Made by a program: the position numbers and the translations under genes
In this document: positions 15,191 to 22,739 of the stretch, in pieces
How positions within the stretch are numbered: position 1 is the stretch's first letter
Layout of the letters: each line of letters opens with the position of its first letter
Notes under the pieces: model-generated
The model's database searches: none
The model's input: the letters and a program-made list of their open reading frames with translations, nothing else
Told to the model about the DNA's origin: nothing
NCBI GenBank assembly: GCA_021770925.1
Contig: JAETPY010000010.1
Span: 1-43,741, forward strand
Source of the DNA: Erysipelotrichaceae bacterium
Lineage (GTDB): Bacteria > Bacillota_I > Bacilli_A > Erysipelotrichales > Coprobacillaceae
Reading direction: 5' to 3'
DNA: 43,741 nucleotides

Positions 15191-17073
15191 TGTTGTTTAA
15201 GAAAATTAAAAGCAGAATAAAAAATAAAGTTATAAGCAGTGAAAAAAAACTTGTTTTAAATAATGAAAATTATGAGATATTTAAAAAAATTTCCAGTAAG
15301 ACAGGTATTAAGTGGAATGAACTTTATTATATGAATGCTAATAAATATTTTGCATGTTTAGAAATATTTGACTATATGGAGGATAGCGGTTATGGTTTTT
15401 TAAATAGTATAATTTCTTTAGAAAACTGTTTAGTTACGTGTGATTGTAACCATGTTGACAGAATGGAATATAATGACAGATTTGAAAAAATTATCAAAAA
15501 GCATGAAAATGAACAGGATAGCGCAAGAAAGTTTAAAATATATAAAAATGCTAGACAGTCAGTTGTTGAATTAAATGAATTTGACGATGAGATAGCTTTT
15601 AATAATGACAGTGTTAAAACCATAACTGTACGTATTTATATTTATGATGATACTTTGGAAAAGTTACAGGAAAGACTGGATAAAATTATTAATCAGCTTG
15701 CACGGATAAGTTTAAGAGGTTTTATACAAACAAATAATTTAATACAGGACGTTAGAGCTCTAACACGTTTTGATGACTCTGTGCAAAAAATGGTTTCTTC
15801 TAGTACAGTTGCAGATATGCTTATGAGAAGTGAAATTAATAAGATTGATGAAGATGTAGCTTTGATTGGTTATACAAGAAATGGTTTGTATGCTCCTGAT
15901 TTTTACAGTTTTGAAAATTATAGTTATAATAAGATATTTATAGGCGGTATGGGGAGCGGTAAAAGTGCTCTTCTTAAGTCTATAGGTGAAAGTACAATTT
16001 TAGGAGGAAGTCATATTGCACATATTTTTGATATACATGAAGAATATGACGATTTTGCAAAACAGTTAGATATATCAGTGTTTGATTTTAATGAAAACCA
16101 AAATATTAATTTTATGCAGATGTTCTATGTTGATAATGATAAAGGAGTCATTACTAAAAGTGATGTGCAGACTAAAATTGATGGAATAATAGAAACAGTA
16201 AAAAGCGTTAATGATATTACTAAGGAAACTGTTGTCAAGCAGTTAAAATTATTACTGACTGATTTTTATGATATTTATATAAATAGAAAGTTGGAAGATA
16301 TTTCCAATATCGAATGGTTTTTATTAGAAGATGTTTTAAATAAACTGACTGAAAATAAAAAACTTGGATTTTATGAAACTATAGCTTTGGAAGATATTTA
16401 TAATTTAGAACTTTCTTTAAAGGATATGGTTGTGAGTTACGGTTATATCTTTAACCGCATTACAAATATCGATTTTGATTTAACTAAATCACTTGTTTAT
16501 AATATTAGTTCTTTTAAAGGTCTTGATAAAAAAGTTAAATCAAGTTATGTCAGTCTTTTACTTGATTATGAAATGTCGGCTGTATATTTAAATCAAAAGC
16601 GTAATTATGAACTGATGAAAGAAAAAGGTTTAGAATTAGGTTATTTAAAAAGACCATTGATAACTCATGAAATCATTATTGATGAAACTATGCAGTATAC
16701 AGATGATAAAGGCTTTTTAAATAAAGTTTTAGAGCTGATGAAATATCAAAGAAAGTGTTTTAGCGGTTCTACTTTTGTTATACATGCAACTGATGATATA
16801 AATAAAAATCTTGAAAATAATGGTGATTTGTTGTCGCAGTTATTTGAACTTACTACTAATAAATTTATCGGATATACAACAGGAAAATCATTAACGACTC
16901 TGCCTGTTCTTATACCACAGTTAAATAAAAATGATTGTAAGTTAATAAGTACGTTTTCAAAAGGTAAAAATAATGAACGTACTTTTTTTGTATTTGATGA
17001 TAAAAAAAGAAAAATTATTATGACATCTATTATAAACAGTTTTCAAAAAACTTATTATAAGGGCGGTGTATAA
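15190..17073 (+). CDS. VirB4-type conjugation ATPase
   Basis: 627 residues. Walker A GGMGSGKSALLKS at about 254 and Walker B HEIIIDETMQY at about 493 identify a VirB4/TrsE-like ATPase, the conserved motor of type IV secretion. The N-terminal 230 residues hold the family's RNase-H-like membrane-associated half (LQERLDKIINQLARISLRGF). ATG 15190 is chosen because AGGTGG precedes it; the upstream GTG codons overlap that site. Stop overlaps the next start (TAATG). Length is at the short end of the family but both motifs are intact. Confidence 0.9.
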   Translation: MLFKKIKSRIKNKVISSEKKLVLNNENYEIFKKISSKTGIKWNELYYMNANKYFACLEIFDYMEDSGYGFLNSIISLENCLVTCDCNHVDRMEYNDRFEKIIKKHENEQDSARKFKIYKNARQSVVELNEFDDEIAFNNDSVKTITVRIYIYDDTLEKLQERLDKIINQLARISLRGFIQTNNLIQDVRALTRFDDSVQKMVSSSTVADMLMRSEINKIDEDVALIGYTRNGLYAPDFYSFENYSYNKIFIGGMGSGKSALLKSIGESTILGGSHIAHIFDIHEEYDDFAKQLDISVFDFNENQNINFMQMFYVDNDKGVITKSDVQTKIDGIIETVKSVNDITKETVVKQLKLLLTDFYDIYINRKLEDISNIEWFLLEDVLNKLTENKKLGFYETIALEDIYNLELSLKDMVVSYGYIFNRITNIDFDLTKSLVYNISSFKGLDKKVKSSYVSLLLDYEMSAVYLNQKRNYELMKEKGLELGYLKRPLITHEIIIDETMQYTDDKGFLNKVLELMKYQRKCFSGSTFVIHATDDINKNLENNGDLLSQLFELTTNKFIGYTTGKSLTTLPVLIPQLNKNDCKLISTFSKGKNNERTFFVFDDKKRKIIMTSIINSFQKTYYKGGV

Positions 17074-18083
17074 TGAAAAAAATGATAATAATATCGATTT
17101 TACCGATATTATTATTTTTTGTTGTTTTAATAGGTGTTGTAGGCAGTGTTTCTAATGATTCAAGCAGTTCATCAAATATAAATGCAAGTGAGGTACAAGG
17201 TTTGCCTAGTACGATTAAAGAAGAAATGGTAATTGCAAGTTTAGAAGTACAGGCAAAATATGGTTATCCTACCAGTGTCTGTTTAGCGCAAATAATTCAG
17301 GAATCTAGTGGTAAAAATGAGGGATTATCAAAACTGGCTTATGAACATTGTAATTTATTTGGTTTGAAAGCAAGCAGAGGTTGGGATGGTAAAATTATTG
17401 AAATGCAGACAAAAGAACAGGATAAAAACGGTAATGAATATACGATATATGCAAAATTTAGAAAGTATGATACATGGACGGATAGTATTAATGATCGTGC
17501 TGAACTGTTAAAAAAATCTTTTACATATGATGTTGACGGTATAACTAATGCTGATGAATTTGCGAAAAGATTAGAAAAATGGGCTACTGATATAGATTAT
17601 TCTGAAACACTTATTAAACATATGAAAAAATATGATTTATATAAGTTTGATACTATGACTATAGAAGAATTTAAAGAAGATTCTAATAATATCATGGTAA
17701 GTGGCGATAGTGAATTAGGTAACGCAATTGCTAACAGTGCATTAAGTAAAAGAGGCTGTCAATATGTATGGGGTGCAAATGGTCCTGATACATTTGATTG
17801 CAGTGGTTTGGTATGGTGGGCATGTAATGAAAATGGAGTTAAATTTGAAAGGACTACTGCAAGTCAGTTGTCAAAAATGGGTAAATCTGTTAAATATGAA
17901 GAATTGCAAGCGGGTGATATTATCACATTTAAAACTGACCCATCTTATATAAGCCACGTGGGAATTTATATAGGCAATGGACAAATGGTACACGCCCCTA
18001 ACAGAACTACAGTTGTAAAAGTCCAACAGATAACAAGCGGTTATTATTATGAACGTATATATAACTGCAGAAGATTGTATTAG
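17073..18083 (+). CDS. VirB1-like two-domain peptidoglycan hydrolase (glucosaminidase + NlpC/P60)
   Basis: 336 residues. One membrane segment (about 4-24) anchors it outside the cell. Residues about 45-190 match FlgJ-like glucosaminidase domains (ASLEVQAKYGYPTSVCLAQIIQESSGK with the catalytic glutamate; NLFGLKAS). Residues about 215-336 are an NlpC/P60 endopeptidase with catalytic cysteine in FDCSGLVWW and histidine in SHVGIYIGNG. This enzyme pair opens the wall for the conjugation channel, the role of Orf14/CwlT in Tn916-type elements. Translationally coupled to VirB4. Confidence 0.92.
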   Translation: MKKMIIISILPILLFFVVLIGVVGSVSNDSSSSSNINASEVQGLPSTIKEEMVIASLEVQAKYGYPTSVCLAQIIQESSGKNEGLSKLAYEHCNLFGLKASRGWDGKIIEMQTKEQDKNGNEYTIYAKFRKYDTWTDSINDRAELLKKSFTYDVDGITNADEFAKRLEKWATDIDYSETLIKHMKKYDLYKFDTMTIEEFKEDSNNIMVSGDSELGNAIANSALSKRGCQYVWGANGPDTFDCSGLVWWACNENGVKFERTTASQLSKMGKSVKYEELQAGDIITFKTDPSYISHVGIYIGNGQMVHAPNRTTVVKVQQITSGYYYERIYNCRRLY

Positions 18084-18163
18084 TTATGTAATTCAGTTTT
18101 TCTGCAGTTTTTTGTAAATATGAATTACAAATGATTAAATGAATTAGAGAAAGTGGTGATTTT

Positions 18164-18982
18164 ATGAAATTTGGAAATAAAGATAATAAATATATTATTT
18201 TAAAAAATGGAAATAATTATGGTTTTATATTTGGTACAGTTATTACATTTATAGTTTTTGTTTTACTGATAACTTCTAAGATGTGGTTACCTGATGATAG
18301 AACAGAAATGATAAAAAATAATAATACAGAAATGTATTTTTATATGATTAATCTGGAAACAGGTGATTATTATGTTGATTATGAAAATAATTTAGCTGAG
18401 ATTCATTTAAAACAGTATGTTGGAGATGTTGATAAAAAATACAGTTTGAAATTTAATGTATATGACAGTTATGGAAATAAATTACCTACTATGCTGATTG
18501 ATGGCAATAAAGAAAAAGATAATGATGATGATGAAAATGAATCTTCGCCTTATAACATGAAAAGCATTTTGCAGATTGGAATACCTGATGACTTATATTA
18601 TTTAAGAATTGATGTAGTACAAAAAGACAATACTACTCAGCAGATTTTTATTGATTATCGCAATATGAAAGAAAAGAAAATTTTAGAAAAAGGTAAAGAC
18701 TATTTGAAAAATTATGAAAATGAATTAATTGAAATGAATACTTTAGATTATGAAATTAATGAATCTAAAATAGCAATTGAAGATATAAAACAGTCTATTA
18801 AAGATTATAATAATTTGCCTGATGATCAAAAGGCTTTAAATCCTGATGGACTTAGTAATTTAAATAATGATTTAAATACTGAAAATGATACTTTAGAAAA
18901 TCTGGAAAAAGATTTAAAAAAACAAAAGAAAATAGTTGAAAAGTTAGAAGATGTACCTTTTACAGTTGGTGATAAAAAATGA
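18164..18982 (+). CDS. Single-pass membrane protein with coiled coil, 272 residues
   Basis: Not recognised by family. A short cytoplasmic start, one membrane helix (about 20-42), an external beta-rich domain (about 60-175, INLETGDYYVDYENNLAEIHL), an acidic stretch (DNDDDENE), then a long coiled coil (about 185-262). TcpC/VirB8-like proteins share the one-helix-plus-outer-domain plan, but I see no motif that settles it. Ribosome site AAAGTGGTG. A 24-codon gene overlaps its stop. Confidence 0.65.
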   Translation: MKFGNKDNKYIILKNGNNYGFIFGTVITFIVFVLLITSKMWLPDDRTEMIKNNNTEMYFYMINLETGDYYVDYENNLAEIHLKQYVGDVDKKYSLKFNVYDSYGNKLPTMLIDGNKEKDNDDDENESSPYNMKSILQIGIPDDLYYLRIDVVQKDNTTQQIFIDYRNMKEKKILEKGKDYLKNYENELIEMNTLDYEINESKIAIEDIKQSIKDYNNLPDDQKALNPDGLSNLNNDLNTENDTLENLEKDLKKQKKIVEKLEDVPFTVGDKK

Positions 18983-19053
18983 TTGGTTTATTGATTTTAG
19001 GTGATATTGGTGTATTTATTGGATATATGTATTTAAAAAGAAAGGGTTTGTAA
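18979..19053 (+). CDS. Possible tiny membrane peptide, 24 residues
   Basis: ATG overlaps the preceding TGA (ATGA), a usual coupling signal. The peptide (MIGLLILGDIGVFIGYMYLK, then RKGL) is one hydrophobic helix with a basic end. Plausible but short; the GTAATTCA repeat begins at its stop. Confidence 0.35.
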   Translation: MIGLLILGDIGVFIGYMYLKRKGL

Positions 19054-19119
19054 TTCAATAGTATTATTGATCTTTTAAATCGGGATTTATTAGTGAATTA
19101 CAAAAATAAATAAATTGAG

Positions 19120-20271
19120 ATGAAAAAGAAAAACAAGAAAGAAAAGTATTACCGAATATATGTCGGTAATACTTTGTTAATGTTTATTTATAAAACAGGT
19201 AATTTTTTTCGTAATATTTATTGGAAGATATTTAAAAAGGAATATGCATCAGCTTATAAGAAATACAAAAATGATTTATTAAATGTTAAGCGACTGCAAA
19301 AGAACTTTATAAAAATAAGCAAATTACAGAATAGAAAAATAAAAAAATTTAGTGATGTTCCCCTATTTTATTATCGATTTAATAGTAAAACAATCAGTAT
19401 TAAGATTAGATTTTTAAATCTTCCAAAAGAAATTAATTATGAAAATTTTTTAGAAACAATTGTAATTACTTCTAATTTAAAGGTTATAGAAAAAATATTT
19501 AAAGATGGATTTTATTATGTTGAATTAGGTTTGTTAGCTGATAATATCCCTGAAAAGGTATTTATTGATAATTCCAGTGACAAACTTAATATACCAATAG
19601 CAGCAAGTTTTGGCAAAATTATTTATTGGAATATCAAAAGTGTTCCGCATGCTCTGTTTACAGGTTCTACAGGTTCAGGAAAAACAACTTTTGTAAAATA
19701 TGTCTTATCGAATATTTTAAGATATTATGAGGTAAACTGTATTGACGGTAAATCTATTGATTATATAAAATACAGCGATTATTTTAAAAAGTATGAAAGT
19801 GTTTTAAATAAAGAAAACTGTATTAGTATGATTAAAGAGTTTAATGATGAAATGATTGATAGATTTACTTATTTACAGGAAATAAAAGAAGATAATATTT
19901 ATGATAAAAATATTTATCAGCCTAAATTTTTAATGATAGATGAATATACCAGTTTTATAGAGTCGTTAGATAAAAAAACTAAAGCAGAGATATTAAATTT
20001 AATAGGAAATATAGCACGTTTAGGACGTGCAGTAGGAATGATACTTATTTTATTAATGCAAAGGCCTGATACGACTTTTTTAAGCGGTGAGATAAGAAAT
20101 AACTTTCTTTTGCGTGTAGTACTGGGACCAAACGGTAATGAAATATACAGAATGATGTTTGATACAGCTGATGATTTTGAAAATAATATGAAAATCGGTC
20201 AGGGCTATGCAAGGGTTGGAGGAAAACAATATATAATAAGTATTCCATATGTAAAAAGTATTGAAATATAG
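19120..20271 (+). CDS. FtsK/SpoIIIE-type coupling ATPase (T4CP)
   Basis: 383 residues. Walker A FTGSTGSGKTTF at about 184 and Walker B PKFLMIDEYTSF at about 269, then LLMQRPDTTFLSGEIRNN and an arginine-rich end, are typical of the FtsK-like coupling proteins (TcpA, Tn916 Orf21) that link the relaxosome to the channel. There is no obvious pair of membrane helices at the N-terminus, unlike many relatives. Ribosome site is weak (TTGAG). A perfect 12-bp inverted repeat lies in codons 8-19. Confidence 0.85.
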   Translation: MKKKNKKEKYYRIYVGNTLLMFIYKTGNFFRNIYWKIFKKEYASAYKKYKNDLLNVKRLQKNFIKISKLQNRKIKKFSDVPLFYYRFNSKTISIKIRFLNLPKEINYENFLETIVITSNLKVIEKIFKDGFYYVELGLLADNIPEKVFIDNSSDKLNIPIAASFGKIIYWNIKSVPHALFTGSTGSGKTTFVKYVLSNILRYYEVNCIDGKSIDYIKYSDYFKKYESVLNKENCISMIKEFNDEMIDRFTYLQEIKEDNIYDKNIYQPKFLMIDEYTSFIESLDKKTKAEILNLIGNIARLGRAVGMILILLMQRPDTTFLSGEIRNNFLLRVVLGPNGNEIYRMMFDTADDFENNMKIGQGYARVGGKQYIISIPYVKSIEI

Positions 20272-20298
20272 CAGTAAATATTGATTTTTTCAGTAAAA

Positions 20299-20317
20299 TG
20301 TAATACAATGTATTACA
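20299..20317 (+). promoter_or_regulatory. Palindromic operator candidate of the toxin-antitoxin pair
   Basis: TGTAATACA-A-TGTATTACA is a 9-1-9 perfect palindrome ending 16 bases before the antitoxin ATG. RelB-type antitoxins usually bind such palindromes to repress their own operon. Confidence 0.6.
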
Positions 20318-20333
20318 AAGAGAGGTGATATGT

Positions 20334-20552
20334 ATGAGTTTTTCAATGAGATTAAGTCAGGAAGAAGAAAGTCTTTTTAAGAGTTACGCTAAATTGCATG
20401 GAATCAGTTTATCCGAAGCATTGAAAAGAGCGTTATTGGAAAAAATTGAAGATGAATATGATATTAATATTGCTGAATCTGCATATAAAGAATATTTAAA
20501 AGATCCAGTTACTTATTCTATGGACGATGTAAAGAAAGAGCTAGGGTTATGA
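20334..20552 (+). CDS. RelB/DinJ-like antitoxin
   Basis: 72 residues. The N-terminus (SFSMRLSQEEESLFKSYAKLHGISLSEALKRALLE) is a ribbon-helix-helix DNA-binding domain: strand, helix, turn and helix. The C-terminus (YLKDPVTYSMDDVKKELGL) is the toxin-wrapping tail. AGAGGTG is seven bases before ATG 20334, preferred over GTG 20325, which lies in that site. Its stop overlaps the toxin start by four bases. Confidence 0.88.
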   Translation: MSFSMRLSQEEESLFKSYAKLHGISLSEALKRALLEKIEDEYDINIAESAYKEYLKDPVTYSMDDVKKELGL

Positions 20553-20818
20553 GATATAAAGTTGTTTTTTCAAAAACTGTTTTAAAACAGTTAAAGAAGA
20601 TGGATAAATATACTAAACTTTTATTGATAAATTGGATTGAGAATAATCTTGATGGTTGTGATGATCCTAGAGTACACGGTAAGGCTTTAAGTGCTAATCG
20701 TAGCGGACAATGGCGGTATAGAATTGGTGATTATCGTTTAATATGTGAGATTGAAGATAATAAACTTGTTATTTTTGCTTTATCAGTTGGTCATCGTAAA
20801 GATGTTTATAAGAGATAA
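20549..20818 (+). CDS. RelE/ParE-superfamily toxin
   Basis: 89 residues of the RelE type: YKVVFSKTVLKQLKKMDK, HGKALSANRSGQWRYRIGDYRLICEIEDNKLVIFALSVGHRKDVYKR. The GQWRYRIGDYRLI core and GHRKDVY end are those of mRNA-cleaving RelE toxins, which act in the ribosome. ATGA overlap with the antitoxin ensures coupling. It probably stabilises the ICE in its host. Confidence 0.9.
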   Translation: MRYKVVFSKTVLKQLKKMDKYTKLLLINWIENNLDGCDDPRVHGKALSANRSGQWRYRIGDYRLICEIEDNKLVIFALSVGHRKDVYKR

Positions 20819-20994
20819 AAACAAAGTTATTTAAAAAGGAGTCGAGAATTATATCAATTCCTTTTTTAATACTTAAATTTAGATTTTTGATAGGTGTTGT
20901 AGCGAAATATAGTATTTTATATACCAAAATTATTAAACGTTAAAATCTTTTAAAGTTTCTTTTTTTTTATAATAATTATTAATTATAATATTAT

Positions 20995-21023
20995 TTTACC
21001 ATCTTAATTTTTTTTGATATATT
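20995..21023 (+). promoter_or_regulatory. Promoter of the secreted/membrane protein pair
   Basis: TTTACC (20995-21000) and TATATT (21018-21023) are 17 bases apart, about 90 bases before the ATG at 21113. The 5' leader between holds AGAGGAG followed by a TTG and an early stop; I do not call it a gene. Confidence 0.5.
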
Positions 21024-21112
21024 ATGCATATAAAGATAAATATTGTATGGGAGAGGAGTTGAATTATAGTTACGTACCCTATCTATCAACAAATATGAAG
21101 GAGACGAAAAAT

Positions 21113-21796
21113 ATGAAAAAAAATTTTTTATGTGTTTTAGTGGCGATATTATTAGTCATTAATTTGCAAATAAGTGTTAGCGCTTATAATAAAAGTACAG
21201 TACCAAAAGAATTTTATGATACCAGTATTGAAAATTACCCAAATATTAATAATTATCTCAATATAGTTTTTTCTGGAGATGCAGAAAATATTAATATTTT
21301 TGATGCTTCAGACAAAAATATTACTGAAGAATTTGTGTTAAAAAATGCAAATAAGGAACGACAAGAGATAATAAATGAATTTGCTTACGGTGGCTATACT
21401 CTTGTTGTAAATGATAAAATAGAAAATATATCTACTAGGGCTTCGGTAGGAATTACAAAGCAAACACCTCATATTTATAAGATTTTAAAATACGATGGTC
21501 GTCCTACTGCGAATGAATTTGGTGGTTATATACGCGCAACATGTTTCTTTAATGATTCAATCGGAAAATTCACAAGTACAGGAACACCTTCTATTTATAA
21601 AGGATCGTTGACTTCAGGTAATGTAAAAGATATACAGTTAAAATATAATAAAACCGTATCGAGCAATTCAAGAAAAGTAACATATTCAGACTTCAGTATC
21701 CGTGTATATGATGAACAGTATGGAAATAACAGTGGTGCAGGAATTTATTACGATAGAGAGAGTATAAGCTATAAATTAACATTTACACCTTCTTAA
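21113..21796 (+). CDS. Secreted protein of unknown function, 227 residues
   Basis: A signal peptide ends near SVSAY (about 24). The mature N-terminal part holds INIFDASDKNITEEFVLKN followed by an acidic stretch; after ISTRASVGITKQTP comes a beta-rich half (YIRATCFFNDSIGKF, VTYSDFSIRVYDEQYGN). The first part resembles the outer domain of the next gene's product (ILDQDGNDITHEFIEKN). Start at 21113 with AAGGAGACG upstream; the longer frame from 21014 has no signal peptide at its start. It may be a toxin or surface factor with a leader domain; not recognised. Confidence 0.7.
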   Translation: MKKNFLCVLVAILLVINLQISVSAYNKSTVPKEFYDTSIENYPNINNYLNIVFSGDAENINIFDASDKNITEEFVLKNANKERQEIINEFAYGGYTLVVNDKIENISTRASVGITKQTPHIYKILKYDGRPTANEFGGYIRATCFFNDSIGKFTSTGTPSIYKGSLTSGNVKDIQLKYNKTVSSNSRKVTYSDFSIRVYDEQYGNNSGAGIYYDRESISYKLTFTPS

Positions 21797-21807
21797 AAAA
21801 TGAAATT

Positions 21808-22152
21808 ATGAAACTGAAAAAAATTGATTTAAAATCTAATAAAAATAAAATTATATTTTTTTTGATCGTAACACAAATACTGTCACTGATTTTAATAATA
21901 AAATTATTTACTGTTGCTGATGAAAAGCAGTCGTATCCTTTGGGAAGGCAATATTTGGAATATGCATTTATTGCAGATAGATATGAAGTTCAAATACTGG
22001 ATCAAGATGGAAATGATATAACACATGAATTTATTGAAAAGAATAAAAAATATTATATTTCTGGTGATTGGGATAAGATTTTAGAAAATTTTGCTGAAGA
22101 ATCTGGAAATATGTTGACAGACGATAAATACGATAAATCATTTGATCGATAA
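21808..22152 (+). CDS. Membrane-anchored partner of the secreted protein, 114 residues
   Basis: One membrane helix (about 14-33) and an outer domain containing YEVQILDQDGNDITHEFIEKN and WDKILENFAEESG. The same motif order (INIFDASDKNITEEF, REIINEF-like helix) occurs in the secreted protein just upstream, 11 bases before. A membrane-bound relative of a secreted protein's N-terminus could work as immunity or docking partner. No strong ribosome site, so coupled translation is likely. Not recognised by family. Confidence 0.6.
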   Translation: MKLKKIDLKSNKNKIIFFLIVTQILSLILIIKLFTVADEKQSYPLGRQYLEYAFIADRYEVQILDQDGNDITHEFIEKNKKYYISGDWDKILENFAEESGNMLTDDKYDKSFDR

Positions 22153-22171
22153 TAAAATTAAATTGTAGCAA

Positions 22172-22204
22172 AAAAAGAAAGGTTGATGTCCTTTCTTTTT
22201 TTAT
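22172..22204 (+). terminator. Terminator after the secreted/membrane pair
   Basis: AAAAAGAAAGG (22172-22182) and CCTTTCTTTTT (22190-22200) form an 11-pair stem with a T run. Confidence 0.85.
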
Positions 22205-22240
22205 GGAATTGTTAAAAATAAAATATTTCTTAACTAAAAG

Positions 22241-22272
22241 AACGTAAACATCTTGTTATCTTACGTTTTTTT
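22241..22272 (+). terminator. Second hairpin with T run
   Basis: AACGTAA (22241-22247) and TTACGTT (22261-22267) followed by TTTTTTG. It is the second terminator-like hairpin in 70 bases and insulates the replication region that follows. Confidence 0.6.
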
Positions 22273-22493
22273 GATTTTAAGAGCCTTTTTAGCAAAATAT
22301 GATTATTATACTAGAATCATCAATCGTTGCTTAAAACGCAAAAAAACAGCAAAAAAAGAAATCTTTAAAATTCCTAAAAAAATTAAACGTGGGGGAACTA
22401 GGGGGAGTTTAATTTTTGATTTTTTACGAAGTAAAAAGAGGAATTTTAAAGATGTAGTCCCCTACTTATTTTTATGATATGGAGTGAATGAAA
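22273..22493. other. Gene-poor stretch before the replication region
   Basis: No supportable gene. It contains two G-rich runs (GTGGGGGAACTAGGGGGAG, about 22389-22407) and TCCCCTAC at about 22458, unusual for this AT-rich DNA, so some pairing across about 50 bases is possible. A lysine-rich frame runs through but begins inside a terminator and has no ribosome site. Confidence 0.4.
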
Positions 22494-22589
22494 ATGAAAA
22501 TCAGTGATAAGCAGTTTTATATTTGTAATGCGATCGATAGTATGTATTTAAATTTTGCAGTAAATTACAATTATTACTGTAAACAGTAG
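22494..22589 (+). CDS. Possible leader peptide, 31 residues
   Basis: ATG with GGAG nine bases upstream; the peptide (MKISDKQFYICNAIDSMYLN, then 11 more) ends inside the first hairpin of the origin-like cluster. It may be a leader peptide that tunes the Rep gene through that hairpin, or chance. Confidence 0.3.
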   Translation: MKISDKQFYICNAIDSMYLNFAVNYNYYCKQ

Positions 22590-22701
22590 AACCGCCTGCG
22601 GTTCTACTTAAAAATACTCCGTGCGTGCGTGGTGCTTGCACCTTAGCAAAAGCACGGTTGCACAAATAGGTAAGAGCTGACGTAGTCGGCTCTTACCTAT
22701 T
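22586..22701 (+). other. Hairpin cluster: candidate double-strand origin / oriT
   Basis: Three strong inverted repeats in 116 bases: GTAGAACCGC/GCGGTTCTAC (22586-22595, 22598-22607, two-base loop); CCGTGC/GCACGG (22619-22624, 22652-22657) enclosing GGTGC/GCACC (22631-22635, 22638-22642); AATAGGTAAGAGC/GCTCTTACCTATT (22665-22677, 22689-22701, 13 perfect pairs, with GAC/GTC inside). The region is GC-richer than its surroundings and ends 38 bases before the HUH Rep gene, as rolling-circle origins often do. I cannot locate the nick site. Confidence 0.6.
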
Positions 22702-22739
22702 ACTTACATTTATTAATAGTGCAACTTAAGACCGCAAAA

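Noticed and set aside
22253-22477. Lysine-rich 74-codon frame upstream of the Rep region
   Set aside because: It starts inside a terminator hairpin, has no ribosome site, and its composition reflects poly-A DNA.
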